A stretch of DNA of 64,000 nucleotides from Nostocoides sp. F2B08. Lineage in GTDB: Bacteria > Actinomycetota > Actinomycetes > Actinomycetales > Dermatophilaceae. This document shows positions 8,739 to 15,530 of the stretch, piece after piece (positions within the stretch are counted from its first letter, which is position 1; every line of letters begins with the position of its first letter). The notes beneath the pieces are model-generated. The model ran no database searches and was not told the origin of the DNA. It worked only from the letters and a program-made list of their open reading frames with translations. The position numbers were made by a program, and so were the translations under genes. The stretch spans positions 124,001-188,000 of the forward strand of contig NZ_WESE01000004.1 in assembly GCF_009184895.1 (NCBI RefSeq), in the 5' to 3' direction.

Positions 8739-10088
8739 TCAGAGCGCCTGGTCGACCACCGTGAGCGCCTCGTCGAGGATCTCCAGACCCTTGGTCAGGT
8801 CCTCGTCGCCGATCGTCAGCGGCGGGACGACGTGGGTGCGGTTGAAGTGGACGAAGGGCCACAGTCCCATGCCCTTGCACGCGGCCGCGAAGTCGGCCAT
8901 CGGCTTGGCCGCGGCCCCGCTGGCGTTGTAGGGGACGAGCGGCTCGCGGGTCTCGCGGTCCTTGACCAGCTCGAGCGCCCAGAAGACCCCGAGGCCCCGC
9001 ACCTCGCCGACGCTGGGGTGGCGCTCGGCGATCTGGGCGAGGGCCGGCCCGATCAGGTCGGTCCCGAGATCCCGCGCCCGCTCGACGATGCCCTCCTCCT
9101 CGAAGATCCGGATCGACGCCACCGCGCTGGCGCAGGCGAGCGGGTGCCCGGAGTACGTGAGGCCGCCGGGGTAGGGACGTTCGGCGAAGGTGTCCGAGAT
9201 CGCCCGGCTCATCACGACGCCCCCGAGCGGCACATACCCGCTGTTGACGCCCTTGGCGAAGGTGATGAGATCTGGCGTGACGCCCCACCGGTCGATCGCG
9301 AACCACTCGCCGCACCGGCCGAAGCCGGCCATGACCTCGTCGGCGATGAGCATGATCCCGTGCTCGTCGCAGATCTGTCGCACCCCGGCGAGGTAGCCCT
9401 CCGGCGGGACGAGGATGCCGTTGGTGCCGACGACGGTCTCCAGGATGATCGCGGCGACCGTGTGGGGACCCTCGACCATGAGGACGTCACGCAGGTGCTG
9501 CAGGGCGCGCACCCGCTCCTCCTCCGGGCTCGCGCTATGGAACGGGGAGCGGTAGGGATACGGACCCCAGAAGTGCTTCACGCCCGGGATCGAGGGCTCG
9601 GAGCCCCATCGGCGCGGGTCGCCCGTCATGGCGATCGCGCCGGCGGTGGCGCCGTGATAGCTGCGGTATGCCGCGAGCACCTTGGTGCGGCCGGTGTGCA
9701 GTCGGGCCATCCGAAGTGCGTTCTCTGTAGCCTCGGCGCCGCCGTTGGTGAAGAACACCATGTCCATGCCGTCCGGCGCCTTCTCCGAGATGAGGCGGGC
9801 GGCGGTGGAGCGCGACTCGTAGGCGAAGCCCGGGGCGAGCGTGCACATCTTCGTCGCCGCCTGCTGGATGGCCTCGACCATCTTCGGGTGCTGGTAGCCG
9901 AGGTTGGCGTGCACGAGCCCCGACGAGAAGTCGAGGTACGTCGTCCCGTGGTGGTCGGTGAACCGCACCCCCTCGGCGGACGCGATCGGCAGCGGGTCGA
10001 TGACCTTCTGCGCCGACCATGAGTGGAAGACGTAAGCGGTGTCCTCGTCCTTGACGCGCTGGGCCTCGGTGCTCAGGTGGTGACTCAT
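8739..10088 (-). CDS. class III PLP aminotransferase (omega-amino acid / taurine-pyruvate type)
   Basis: A 449-residue fold-type I aminotransferase. It has FTNGGAEATENALRMAR near 120, the Asp of LIADEVMAGFGR that pairs with the PLP pyridine nitrogen, and the Schiff-base Lys in TFAKGVNSGYVPLGG near residue 278. The N-terminal HSWSAQ and TYLDFSSGLVHANLGY segments resemble taurine-pyruvate and beta-alanine-pyruvate aminotransferases, so an omega-amino donor is likely; the true substrate is unproven. The ATG at 10088 has no ribosome-binding site. TACTCT (10100-10095) lies 6 bases upstream, so the message is probably leaderless. Confidence 0.88.
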   Translation of the reverse strand: MSHHLSTEAQRVKDEDTAYVFHSWSAQKVIDPLPIASAEGVRFTDHHGTTYLDFSSGLVHANLGYQHPKMVEAIQQAATKMCTLAPGFAYESRSTAARLISEKAPDGMDMVFFTNGGAEATENALRMARLHTGRTKVLAAYRSYHGATAGAIAMTGDPRRWGSEPSIPGVKHFWGPYPYRSPFHSASPEEERVRALQHLRDVLMVEGPHTVAAIILETVVGTNGILVPPEGYLAGVRQICDEHGIMLIADEVMAGFGRCGEWFAIDRWGVTPDLITFAKGVNSGYVPLGGVVMSRAISDTFAERPYPGGLTYSGHPLACASAVASIRIFEEEGIVERARDLGTDLIGPALAQIAERHPSVGEVRGLGVFWALELVKDRETREPLVPYNASGAAAKPMADFAAACKGMGLWPFVHFNRTHVVPPLTIGDEDLTKGLEILDEALTVVDQAL

Positions 10089-10168
10089 GGTTGCAGAGTA
10101 GTCCGCCGCCCGGATCGGTTCAGGTGGACGGTGCAGGGGACGGTCGGTTCGGATGGCTCTGGGTCGGG

Positions 10169-10210
10169 TGGAGTCACGAACGCGCGGGAATCCGGGCGTT
10201 CGTGACTCCA
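10169..10210. repeat. perfect 15-bp inverted repeat with 12-nt loop
   Basis: The left arm TGGAGTCACGAACGC (10169-10183) and its exact reverse complement (10196-10210) enclose 12 bases. It lies between the class III aminotransferase and tRNA-Ser. There is no T tract, so it is not a textbook terminator. The arm resembles that of the element at 19848-19897 (GAGT, then CACGA, then CGC). Confidence 0.85.
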
Positions 10211-10300
10211 GTGGCGGGGGGCGGAGGGTGGAGGGAACCGCGCTCGCGCCCCAATCGTGCCTCGCGGGCCGGTCGCGCTCCCGGCATCCCTCCCCCCGCA

Positions 10301-10344
10301 GACGGCGAAGGGCCCCCTGCGCAAGCTCGGGGGCCCTTGCCGTC
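10301..10344 (-). terminator. long GC-rich hairpin downstream of tRNA-Ser
   Basis: Nested arms GACGGC/GCCGTC and AAGGGCCCCC/GGGGGCCCTT fold around a loop of about 11 bases, one base after the encoded CCA of the tRNA on the minus strand. The very strong stem and its position suggest transcription termination or 3'-end definition. The T run is weak. Confidence 0.7.
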
Positions 10345-10437
10345 TGGCGGAGGTGGAGGGATTTGAACCCTCGATGGGCGGTTAGCCCAAACCGCATTAG
10401 CAGTGCGGCGCCATAGACCGGACTAGGCGACACCTCC
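10345..10437 (-). tRNA. tRNA-Ser (anticodon GCT)
   Basis: A type II tRNA with a long variable arm. The acceptor stem is GGAGGTG/CACCTCC, the anticodon stem CCGCA/TGCGG carries the loop CTGCTAA (anticodon GCT), and the T arm has GTTCAAATC. The discriminator is G at 10348. The next three bases on the minus strand read CCA, so the 3' CCA appears to be encoded, unlike the other two tRNAs in the window. Confidence 0.96.
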
Positions 10438-10520
10438 ACGGCCCGCACAGGTTATCTGCCCGGGGCGGCTCTGGCCAAAATCTGCCGACGAGTGAACCGA
10501 CGTGAGGACCCGGAGGCGGA

Positions 10521-12185
10521 TCAGCTGCAGATGTCCTCGTCGGCGGTGCGGACGGAGATGCCGCTCGTCGCCGTCGACGCTCCCAGGTTCTCGGCCGTCG
10601 CCGGCATCGGCGGCAGGGGCTCGAAGCCGAGGCGGTTCGGAACCTCGACCGGGTTCATCGCGCCGGGACCCATCTGGACGACGACCGGCCCGACGACCGT
10701 CTCGTCCTCGACGAGCTCGCTCCCCGGGAACGCCGCCTGGACGGTTCGAGCCGCCTCGGCGTTCTCCGACGAGTGCCGGATCACCGTCCCCGTCACCTCA
10801 CCGACGGGCAGGTTCCCCCCGAGCATCGAGACGAACCCCTGCACCGCGAGCGCACGCGCTGTCTGTGCCGACAGGCCGCTGACGCCCGAGGCGTTGACGA
10901 TCGAGACCGAGATCTGGTCGGGGCTGACGGTGAGCGGCTCGCTCGGGGTCGTCATGGACGCACTGCCCGTTGCGGACGGAGTGGGCTCATCGGCGCTGAG
11001 CGGCCGGTCGTAGCGGATCGCCTCCCACAACGCGTTCGCCTCCTCGGTCCACTGCACCCGGTTCGGGTCCTCGGGATAGACCTCGGTCGGGACGGTCACG
11101 AACTCGACCTTGCTCAGCCCGATGGACCGGACACTGTTGGCGATCCGAGCGAGCTCGGTGGTGCTCAGCTCGCTGTCGGTCGTCATCGACTCGGTCGCCG
11201 CGTCGAGGAAGGAGTACAACCGGTCCGGCCGAAGCAGCAGCGAGGTGGAGGTCGCCTTCTGGGCGACCGACGACATGAAGGCCTGCTGACGACCGATGCG
11301 ACCGAGGTCCGACCCATCGCCGATCTCCTTGCGCACGCGCACGTAGCCGAGCGCCTGTTTGCCGTCCAGGACATGCCGCCCGGCCGCCAGCTCGAACTGA
11401 GCATCCGGGTCGCTCACGTCCTGCGGAAGGCAGACCTCGATCCCGCCGAGTGCGTCGACCATGCGGGTGAAGCCGGCGAAGTCGATGACGATGAAGTGGT
11501 CGATCCGGATATCGGTGTTGCCCTCGAGGGTGCGGATCACACAGGGTGCGCCGCCCTGGTTGAAGTTCATGTTCCACTGCCGGACGACGCCGTTGTCGAC
11601 GGTCGACGACAGGTCGTTGCAGTCCTCCGGCGCCGGCACCATCGAGTCGCGGGGAATGGAGACGACCATGGCCCGGCTGCGGTCGGAGGAGAGGTGGACC
11701 AGCAGGTTGGTGTCCGAGTGGGCTCCACCCTCGACGGTGTCGCTGCCGTACTCCGTCGTGCCGATGCCCTGACGGGTGTCCGAGCCCATGACGAGGATGT
11801 TCAGCTGACCCTCGACGGCGGCCGTCGGCCGATCTGTCCCGATCGAGTCGAGCAGGTCGATGGTGTCGATGTTTCCGGAGAGGTTCGCGTACGCGACACC
11901 CAGGCCCAGCAGCCCGGTGACGAGCACGGCGGCGATCGCCCACCTGGTCCGGCGCCACCCCCTGGGAGGACGGCCACCTGGTGCCGACCGACGGGCGCTG
12001 TGCCGCTGCTGGACCTTGAGCGACCGGCGGGTGGGGTGACCATCCCTCATCGCCATCACCGCCGTGTCCGGCCCGGGCTCCCCGGCGCGACGCTGCGAGC
12101 GGCGTTCGGCCGCTTCGCGCATCGACCGGCGGGTGGGGAACTCTGGAACGGAGGCGCGCGAAGCCTCGTTCTCCCAACCGCTCAC
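10521..12185 (-). CDS. LCP (LytR-CpsA-Psr) family protein with LytR_C domain
   Basis: A 554-residue envelope protein. A basic cytoplasmic N-terminus (1-80) is followed by one membrane segment (about 82-103) and the LCP domain (about 125-290), with VMGSDTR, the GAHSDTNLLVHL and SIPRD blocks, and an RIGRQQAFM arginine motif. A Ser/Thr/Pro linker leads to a LytR_C domain (about 420-510, SVSIVNASGVSGLS). LCP enzymes move undecaprenyl-phosphate-linked glycopolymers onto peptidoglycan; in actinobacteria these include arabinogalactan or teichoic/teichuronic-type polymers. The conserved Asp and Arg residues are present. Start is GTG at 12185, with AAGAGG about 12 bases upstream. Confidence 0.93.
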   Translation of the reverse strand: MSGWENEASRASVPEFPTRRSMREAAERRSQRRAGEPGPDTAVMAMRDGHPTRRSLKVQQRHSARRSAPGGRPPRGWRRTRWAIAAVLVTGLLGLGVAYANLSGNIDTIDLLDSIGTDRPTAAVEGQLNILVMGSDTRQGIGTTEYGSDTVEGGAHSDTNLLVHLSSDRSRAMVVSIPRDSMVPAPEDCNDLSSTVDNGVVRQWNMNFNQGGAPCVIRTLEGNTDIRIDHFIVIDFAGFTRMVDALGGIEVCLPQDVSDPDAQFELAAGRHVLDGKQALGYVRVRKEIGDGSDLGRIGRQQAFMSSVAQKATSTSLLLRPDRLYSFLDAATESMTTDSELSTTELARIANSVRSIGLSKVEFVTVPTEVYPEDPNRVQWTEEANALWEAIRYDRPLSADEPTPSATGSASMTTPSEPLTVSPDQISVSIVNASGVSGLSAQTARALAVQGFVSMLGGNLPVGEVTGTVIRHSSENAEAARTVQAAFPGSELVEDETVVGPVVVQMGPGAMNPVEVPNRLGFEPLPPMPATAENLGASTATSGISVRTADEDICS

Positions 12186-12301
12186 GCTAGCGCGCCTCTT
12201 TCTTGACGTCTCGCTGGTGCCTGTCTGTCCATGATCCGCGGGGAAGTCTAGACAGAGATTCTGAGTGCTGTCTGAAAGGCGCGCGAGACACTCGCGCCAG
12301 C

Positions 12302-12316
12302 CGCATACGGTATGCG
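12302..12316. promoter_or_regulatory. head-to-head pair of the abundant CGCATAC heptamer
   Basis: CGCATAC, one base (G), then GTATGCG form a perfect 7-1-7 inverted repeat in the gap between the LCP gene and the cold-shock gene. It is the only place in the window where two copies of the over-represented heptamer meet as a dyad. It could be an operator or simply the frequent motif occurring twice. Confidence 0.4.
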
Positions 12317-12328
12317 CTGGTCACGCGG

Positions 12329-12362
12329 TCGTTGGCGAAGAGATGTCGTTGGCGAAGAGATG
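12329..12362 (+). repeat. 17-bp perfect tandem duplication
   Basis: TCGTTGGCGAAGAGATG occurs twice with no spacer (12329-12345 and 12346-12362), in the LCP/csp intergenic region. It is probably a recent slippage product. Confidence 0.85.
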
Positions 12363-12378
12363 AGGTGCAGGAGACAAC

Positions 12379-12411
12379 GGAAAGGCGGCCCCCACCGGGG
12401 ACCGCCTTTCC
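12379..12411 (-). terminator. terminator hairpin downstream of the cold-shock gene
   Basis: Arms GGAAAGGCGGCCCCC and GGGGACCGCCTTTCC fold with a short loop, 25 bases after the cold-shock stop codon on the minus strand. The outer AAAGG/CCTTT pairs give the RNA a modest U content. Confidence 0.75.
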
Positions 12412-12435
12412 GCGACCGTTGAGGTCGGAGGTCTG

Positions 12436-12639
12436 TCAGATCGCGCGAACCTGGTCGGCCTGCGGACCCTTGGGGCCCTCGGTGACCTGGAACTCGACAC
12501 GCTGTGCCTCGTCGAGGCTGCGGTATCCGCTGGAGTCGATCGCGGTGTAGTGAACGAACACGTCGGGGCCGCCGCCGTCCTGGGCGATGAAACCGAAGCC
12601 CTTCTCAGCGTTGAACCACTTCACGGTGCCCTGTGCCAT
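12436..12639 (-). CDS. cspA: cold-shock protein (CspA family)
   Basis: A 67-residue single cold-shock domain. It begins [10 protein letters not shown] and has RNP1 KGFGFI and RNP2 VFVHY, the aromatic strands that bind single-stranded nucleic acid. It acts as an RNA chaperone in the cytoplasm. The ATG at 12639 is preceded by AGGAAAAGAG; longer in-frame starts lack homology to the family. The upstream ~390 bp has no gene, which leaves room for the long 5' leader often seen for csp genes. A hairpin terminator follows. Confidence 0.96.
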   Translation of the reverse strand: MAQGTVKWFNAEKGFGFIAQDGGGPDVFVHYTAIDSSGYRSLDEAQRVEFQVTEGPKGPQADQVRAI

Positions 12640-13028
12640 CGGGTGTAACTCTTTTCCTGTGTGTCGCTCGCGAAGGGGCACGTCGCCCGAACGCGTCAGC
12701 TGCCGATCGGGCCTCCCCGATCAAACGTGCAACCGCGCTGAACGCTAGCAGAGATGGGTATGCCGACGCCGGGTGAACGAGGGCCGGACATGCGGTCTCA
12801 CGTGGCGGAATGTCCGGCGCCTGGCGTCGTGCCGGCGCGGCTGTGGGCGCACGGCTTTCGAGCGCGCTGCGCGGGTGGGTGTGCGCTCGAGCATGCGCTG
12901 CGCGCATCGCTCGATCGCGGCGGAGGCGTGGGAACCGTCGGGCTCGTTCCTCGCCCTCCTCCCGAATCCCGCATGCTGAAAGTGCAGAACCCGGGGAGCC
13001 TCGTTCCTCGGCCCCCGGAACCCGCACG
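12640..13028. other. gene-free region upstream of cspA
   Basis: About 390 bases between the cspA start and tRNA-Ser(TGA). No open frame here has a ribosome-binding site or recognisable product. It must hold the cspA promoter and probable 5' leader. Several short GCGC-rich inverted stretches around 12860-12920 could fold, but no specific riboswitch was recognised. Confidence 0.55.
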
Positions 13029-13118
13029 CGGAGGGCGTGGGATTCGAACCCACGAAGCCGGGGCTACCGACTTAGCGGTTTTCAAGACCGCCGCACTAGG
13101 CCACTATGCGAGCCCTCC
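13029..13118 (-). tRNA. tRNA-Ser (anticodon TGA)
   Basis: A type II tRNA with acceptor GGAGGGC/GCCCTCC, anticodon stem GCGGT/ACCGC with loop CTTGAAA (anticodon TGA), a long variable arm and T arm GTTCGAATC. The discriminator is G and CCA is not encoded. It is 90 nt long. Confidence 0.97.
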
Positions 13119-13307
13119 TGCGCCGCCGCATCGGCGACAGCCCCACCAGAGTACGTCGTCCGGCCCCACCCCACGGTCGAGGCGGTGTCGACACCTCCTG
13201 GGCCTGTGCCGGACGTGGAAGCGCGTCACGACCGCAGCCGAGGTCCACGTCGACTAGGGTCGAGAATCCGGCACGAACAGCCACTGACCAGCACGGAAGG
13301 ATCCATC

Positions 13308-13664
13308 ATGGCCAAGCTCTCGTTCCTCGTCGGCGCCGCGGTCGGCTACGTCCTCGGCGCGCGCGCCGGGCACCAGCGCTACGAGCAGATCAAGGCGCTG
13401 TCGTCCAAGGCGTGGCACAGCGGCCCGGTCCAACAGCAGGTCGACAAGGGCAAGGAGGCCGCGCGCACTCAGCTGGCCCCCGCCGTCGCCGACGCCGTCA
13501 GCACCGCGGCGAAGTCCACCGCCGACAGGCTGCGCAGCGAGAAGACCGTGTCCGGAGAGGCGGTGCTCCCCACGATGGAGGCGCGCGTCGAGTCCGGCGA
13601 GTCGGTCCACGAGGGGGATCCGCTCGAGCCCCCGGAGGAGACCGAGCAGCAGAGCGAGCGCTGA
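13308..13664 (+). CDS. small membrane-anchored protein of unknown function (YtxH-like)
   Basis: A 118-residue protein. Residues 3-20 form one hydrophobic glycine-rich segment (LSFLVGAAVGYVLGARAG) like the N-terminus of YtxH-type proteins. A polar helical region follows, then an acidic tail rich in Glu and Pro. GGAAGGA stands 6 bases before the ATG at 13308. Such proteins are common and conserved in actinobacteria, but their role is not known. It is convergent with cysE, whose stop lies 8 bp downstream. Confidence 0.75.
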   Translation: MAKLSFLVGAAVGYVLGARAGHQRYEQIKALSSKAWHSGPVQQQVDKGKEAARTQLAPAVADAVSTAAKSTADRLRSEKTVSGEAVLPTMEARVESGESVHEGDPLEPPEETEQQSER

Positions 13665-13671
13665 TCCGCCG

Positions 13672-14331
13672 TCAGATGAAGATGGCCGGGTCGCGGAACA
13701 GCGCCTCGTAGGGGTCCTCGCCCTGCCGCTCGGGGTAGCGGACCTGGGCGGGGATACCCGTCGCGACTGCACCGTCGGGGATGTCCTTGACGACGACCGA
13801 GTTCGCGCCGATCTGCACGCCGTCGCCCACCTCGATCGCGCCGAGGATCTTCGCTCCCGCGCCGACGGTGACCCGGGAGCCGAGCGTGGGGTGTCGTTTG
13901 ACCTTCGCGAGGGACCGGCCACCCAGGGTCACGCCGTGGTACAGCATGACGTCGTCGCCGATCTCGGCCGTCGCGCCGATGACGACACCCATGCCGTGGT
14001 CGATGAAGAACCGCCGTCCGATCTGCGCCCCCGGGTGGATCTCCACACCGGTCACCGACCGTGTCGCCGTCGACAGCAGCCGTGCCGCCGGCTTGAGTCG
14101 CTCCCGTCGCCACATCGCGTGGGCGAGCCGGTAGGACCAGATCGCGTGCAGGCCGGGCGAGTTGAGAGCCACATCGGCCCGGGTCTCGGCCGCCGGGTCG
14201 CGCTCCATCGCCGCATCGAGGTCCTCACGGACCCGGTCCCGGGCGGTGCGCACGAACGAGCGCACCCGCCCCACCGCGCGCGAGGCGCGACGGGAGCGGA
14301 ACTCGCCATCCGCATACAAGTTCATGGTCAT
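13672..14331 (-). CDS. cysE: serine O-acetyltransferase
   Basis: A 219-residue left-handed beta-helix acyltransferase that makes O-acetylserine from serine and acetyl-CoA, the first step of cysteine synthesis. The helical N-terminal domain contains [20 protein letters not shown] and HAMWRRERL. The hexapeptide repeats from about 95 include the catalytic-site segment [18 protein letters not shown] and the [10 protein letters not shown] loop. The C-terminal FRDPAIFI ends in Ile, as CysE tails that bind CysK do. It follows cysK by 33 bp in the same operon. Start is ATG at 14331, with AGGA about 13 bases upstream; the ATG at 14325 is an alternative. Confidence 0.95.
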   Translation of the reverse strand: MTMNLYADGEFRSRRASRAVGRVRSFVRTARDRVREDLDAAMERDPAAETRADVALNSPGLHAIWSYRLAHAMWRRERLKPAARLLSTATRSVTGVEIHPGAQIGRRFFIDHGMGVVIGATAEIGDDVMLYHGVTLGGRSLAKVKRHPTLGSRVTVGAGAKILGAIEVGDGVQIGANSVVVKDIPDGAVATGIPAQVRYPERQGEDPYEALFRDPAIFI

Positions 14332-14364
14332 CGGGGTCTGGTTCCTGCCGTCGGGTTGCTTTCG

Positions 14365-15291
14365 TCAGTCGCCCAGACCCTCGAAGAGGATCGTGGACAG
14401 GTAGCGCTCGCCGAAGCTGGGGATGATGACGACGATCGTCTTGCCGGCGTTCTCCGGGCGGGTCGCGACGACGTTGGCGGCGGCGAGCGCGGCGCCGGAG
14501 GAGATCCCGACGAGCAGGCCCTCCTCGGTCGCGGCCTTGCGCGCCCACTCGACCGCCGTGCCGGCATTGACGTCGATGACCTCGTCATAGATCTCGGTGT
14601 CGAGGATCTCGGGGACGAAGTTGGCGCCGATGCCCTGGATCTTGTGCGGACCGGGCGCACCGCCGTTGAGGATCGCGGACTCCTCGGGCTCGACGGCGAT
14701 CATCTGCACACCGGGCTTGCGCTGCTTGAGCACCTGTCCCACGCCGGTGATCGTGCCGCCGGTGCCGATGCCGGCGATGACGATGTCGACCTCTCCGTCG
14801 GTGTCCTTCCAGATCTCCTCGGCCGTGGTCCGGCGGTGGATCTCGGGGTTCGCGGCGTTGGCGAACTGACGGGCCAGAACCGCCCCGCGCTCCTGTGCGA
14901 TCTCGTCGGCCTTGGCGACCGCGCCCTTCATGCCCTCCGAGCCCGGGGTGAGGACGAGCTCGGCGCCGTAGGCCCGCAGCAGGGTCTTGCGCTCCTGGCT
15001 CATCGTCTCGGGCATCGCGAGGACGACGGTGTAGCCGCGGGCCGCACCGACCATCGCGAGCGCGATGCCGGTGTTGCCGGAGGTCGCCTCGACGATCGTC
15101 CCACCCGGCTGGAGCTCCCCGCTGGCCTCGGCGGCGTCGATGATCGAGACACCGATCCGGTCCTTGACCGAGTTGGCAGGGTTGTAGAACTCGAGCTTGG
15201 CGGCCACGGTGGCCTGCGAGTCGATGATCCGGTTGATCCGCACGAGCGGCGTGTTCCCGATCAGCTGCGTGACGTCGGCGTGGATGGGCAC
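14365..15291 (-). CDS. cysK: cysteine synthase A (O-acetylserine sulfhydrylase)
   Basis: A 308-residue PLP enzyme that forms cysteine from O-acetylserine and sulfide. It shows [11 protein letters not shown] near 10, the PLP Lys in [10 protein letters not shown] near 41, [10 protein letters not shown] (substrate loop) near 70, and the phosphate-binding [12 protein letters not shown] near 178. The GTG at 15291 was chosen because AAGGAG lies 6 bases upstream and the product matches the usual length; an in-frame extension to 15348 is not needed. Co-transcribed with cysE, which follows. A 7-7-7 inverted repeat at 15354-15374 lies in the promoter region. Confidence 0.96.
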   Translation of the reverse strand: MPIHADVTQLIGNTPLVRINRIIDSQATVAAKLEFYNPANSVKDRIGVSIIDAAEASGELQPGGTIVEATSGNTGIALAMVGAARGYTVVLAMPETMSQERKTLLRAYGAELVLTPGSEGMKGAVAKADEIAQERGAVLARQFANAANPEIHRRTTAEEIWKDTDGEVDIVIAGIGTGGTITGVGQVLKQRKPGVQMIAVEPEESAILNGGAPGPHKIQGIGANFVPEILDTEIYDEVIDVNAGTAVEWARKAATEEGLLVGISSGAALAAANVVATRPENAGKTIVVIIPSFGERYLSTILFEGLGD

Positions 15292-15353
15292 GGAAGGCTC
15301 CTTCGGTGACTGTGATGCGGTCAGGGTCGACACGTCGATAGGTGACACGTCAA

Positions 15354-15374
15354 GACTTATGCCGATGATAAGTC
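15354..15374. promoter_or_regulatory. candidate operator upstream of cysK
   Basis: GACTTAT, seven bases, ATAAGTC: a perfect 7-bp inverted repeat 63 bp before the cysK start, in an AT-rich island. It may bind a sulfur or cysteine regulator. A direct repeat GACACGTC (twice between about 15330 and 15352) lies beside it. Confidence 0.5.
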
Positions 15375-15517
15375 GCTGTTATCACAGCCTATTCCCGCGA
15401 ACCGGTCCGCGGACCGGGCAGGACCGGCCCGCACTCCGCGTGGCGGGACCCCGACGACCGGGTATGCGTGGGGCGAGTCTCATCACACCGCGGAGGTAAG
15501 CAAGCGCTCACCCAACG

Positions 15518-15523
15518 TAGACT
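15518..15523 (+). promoter_or_regulatory. -10 box (TAGACT) of a leaderless promoter
   Basis: TAGACT ends 7 bases before the ATG at 15531, so transcription would start at or next to the start codon. No ribosome-binding site is present at that ATG. Confidence 0.55.
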
Positions 15524-15530
15524 CGCGCGC

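Noticed and set aside
12305-12435. Riboswitch near cspA or the LCP gene
   Set aside because: The interval is downstream of cspA on its strand and behind the LCP start. The only strong structure is a terminator hairpin.
6202-13118. Integration sites or genomic islands at the three tRNA genes
   Set aside because: No integrase, no partial tRNA duplication and no composition shift were seen next to any of them.
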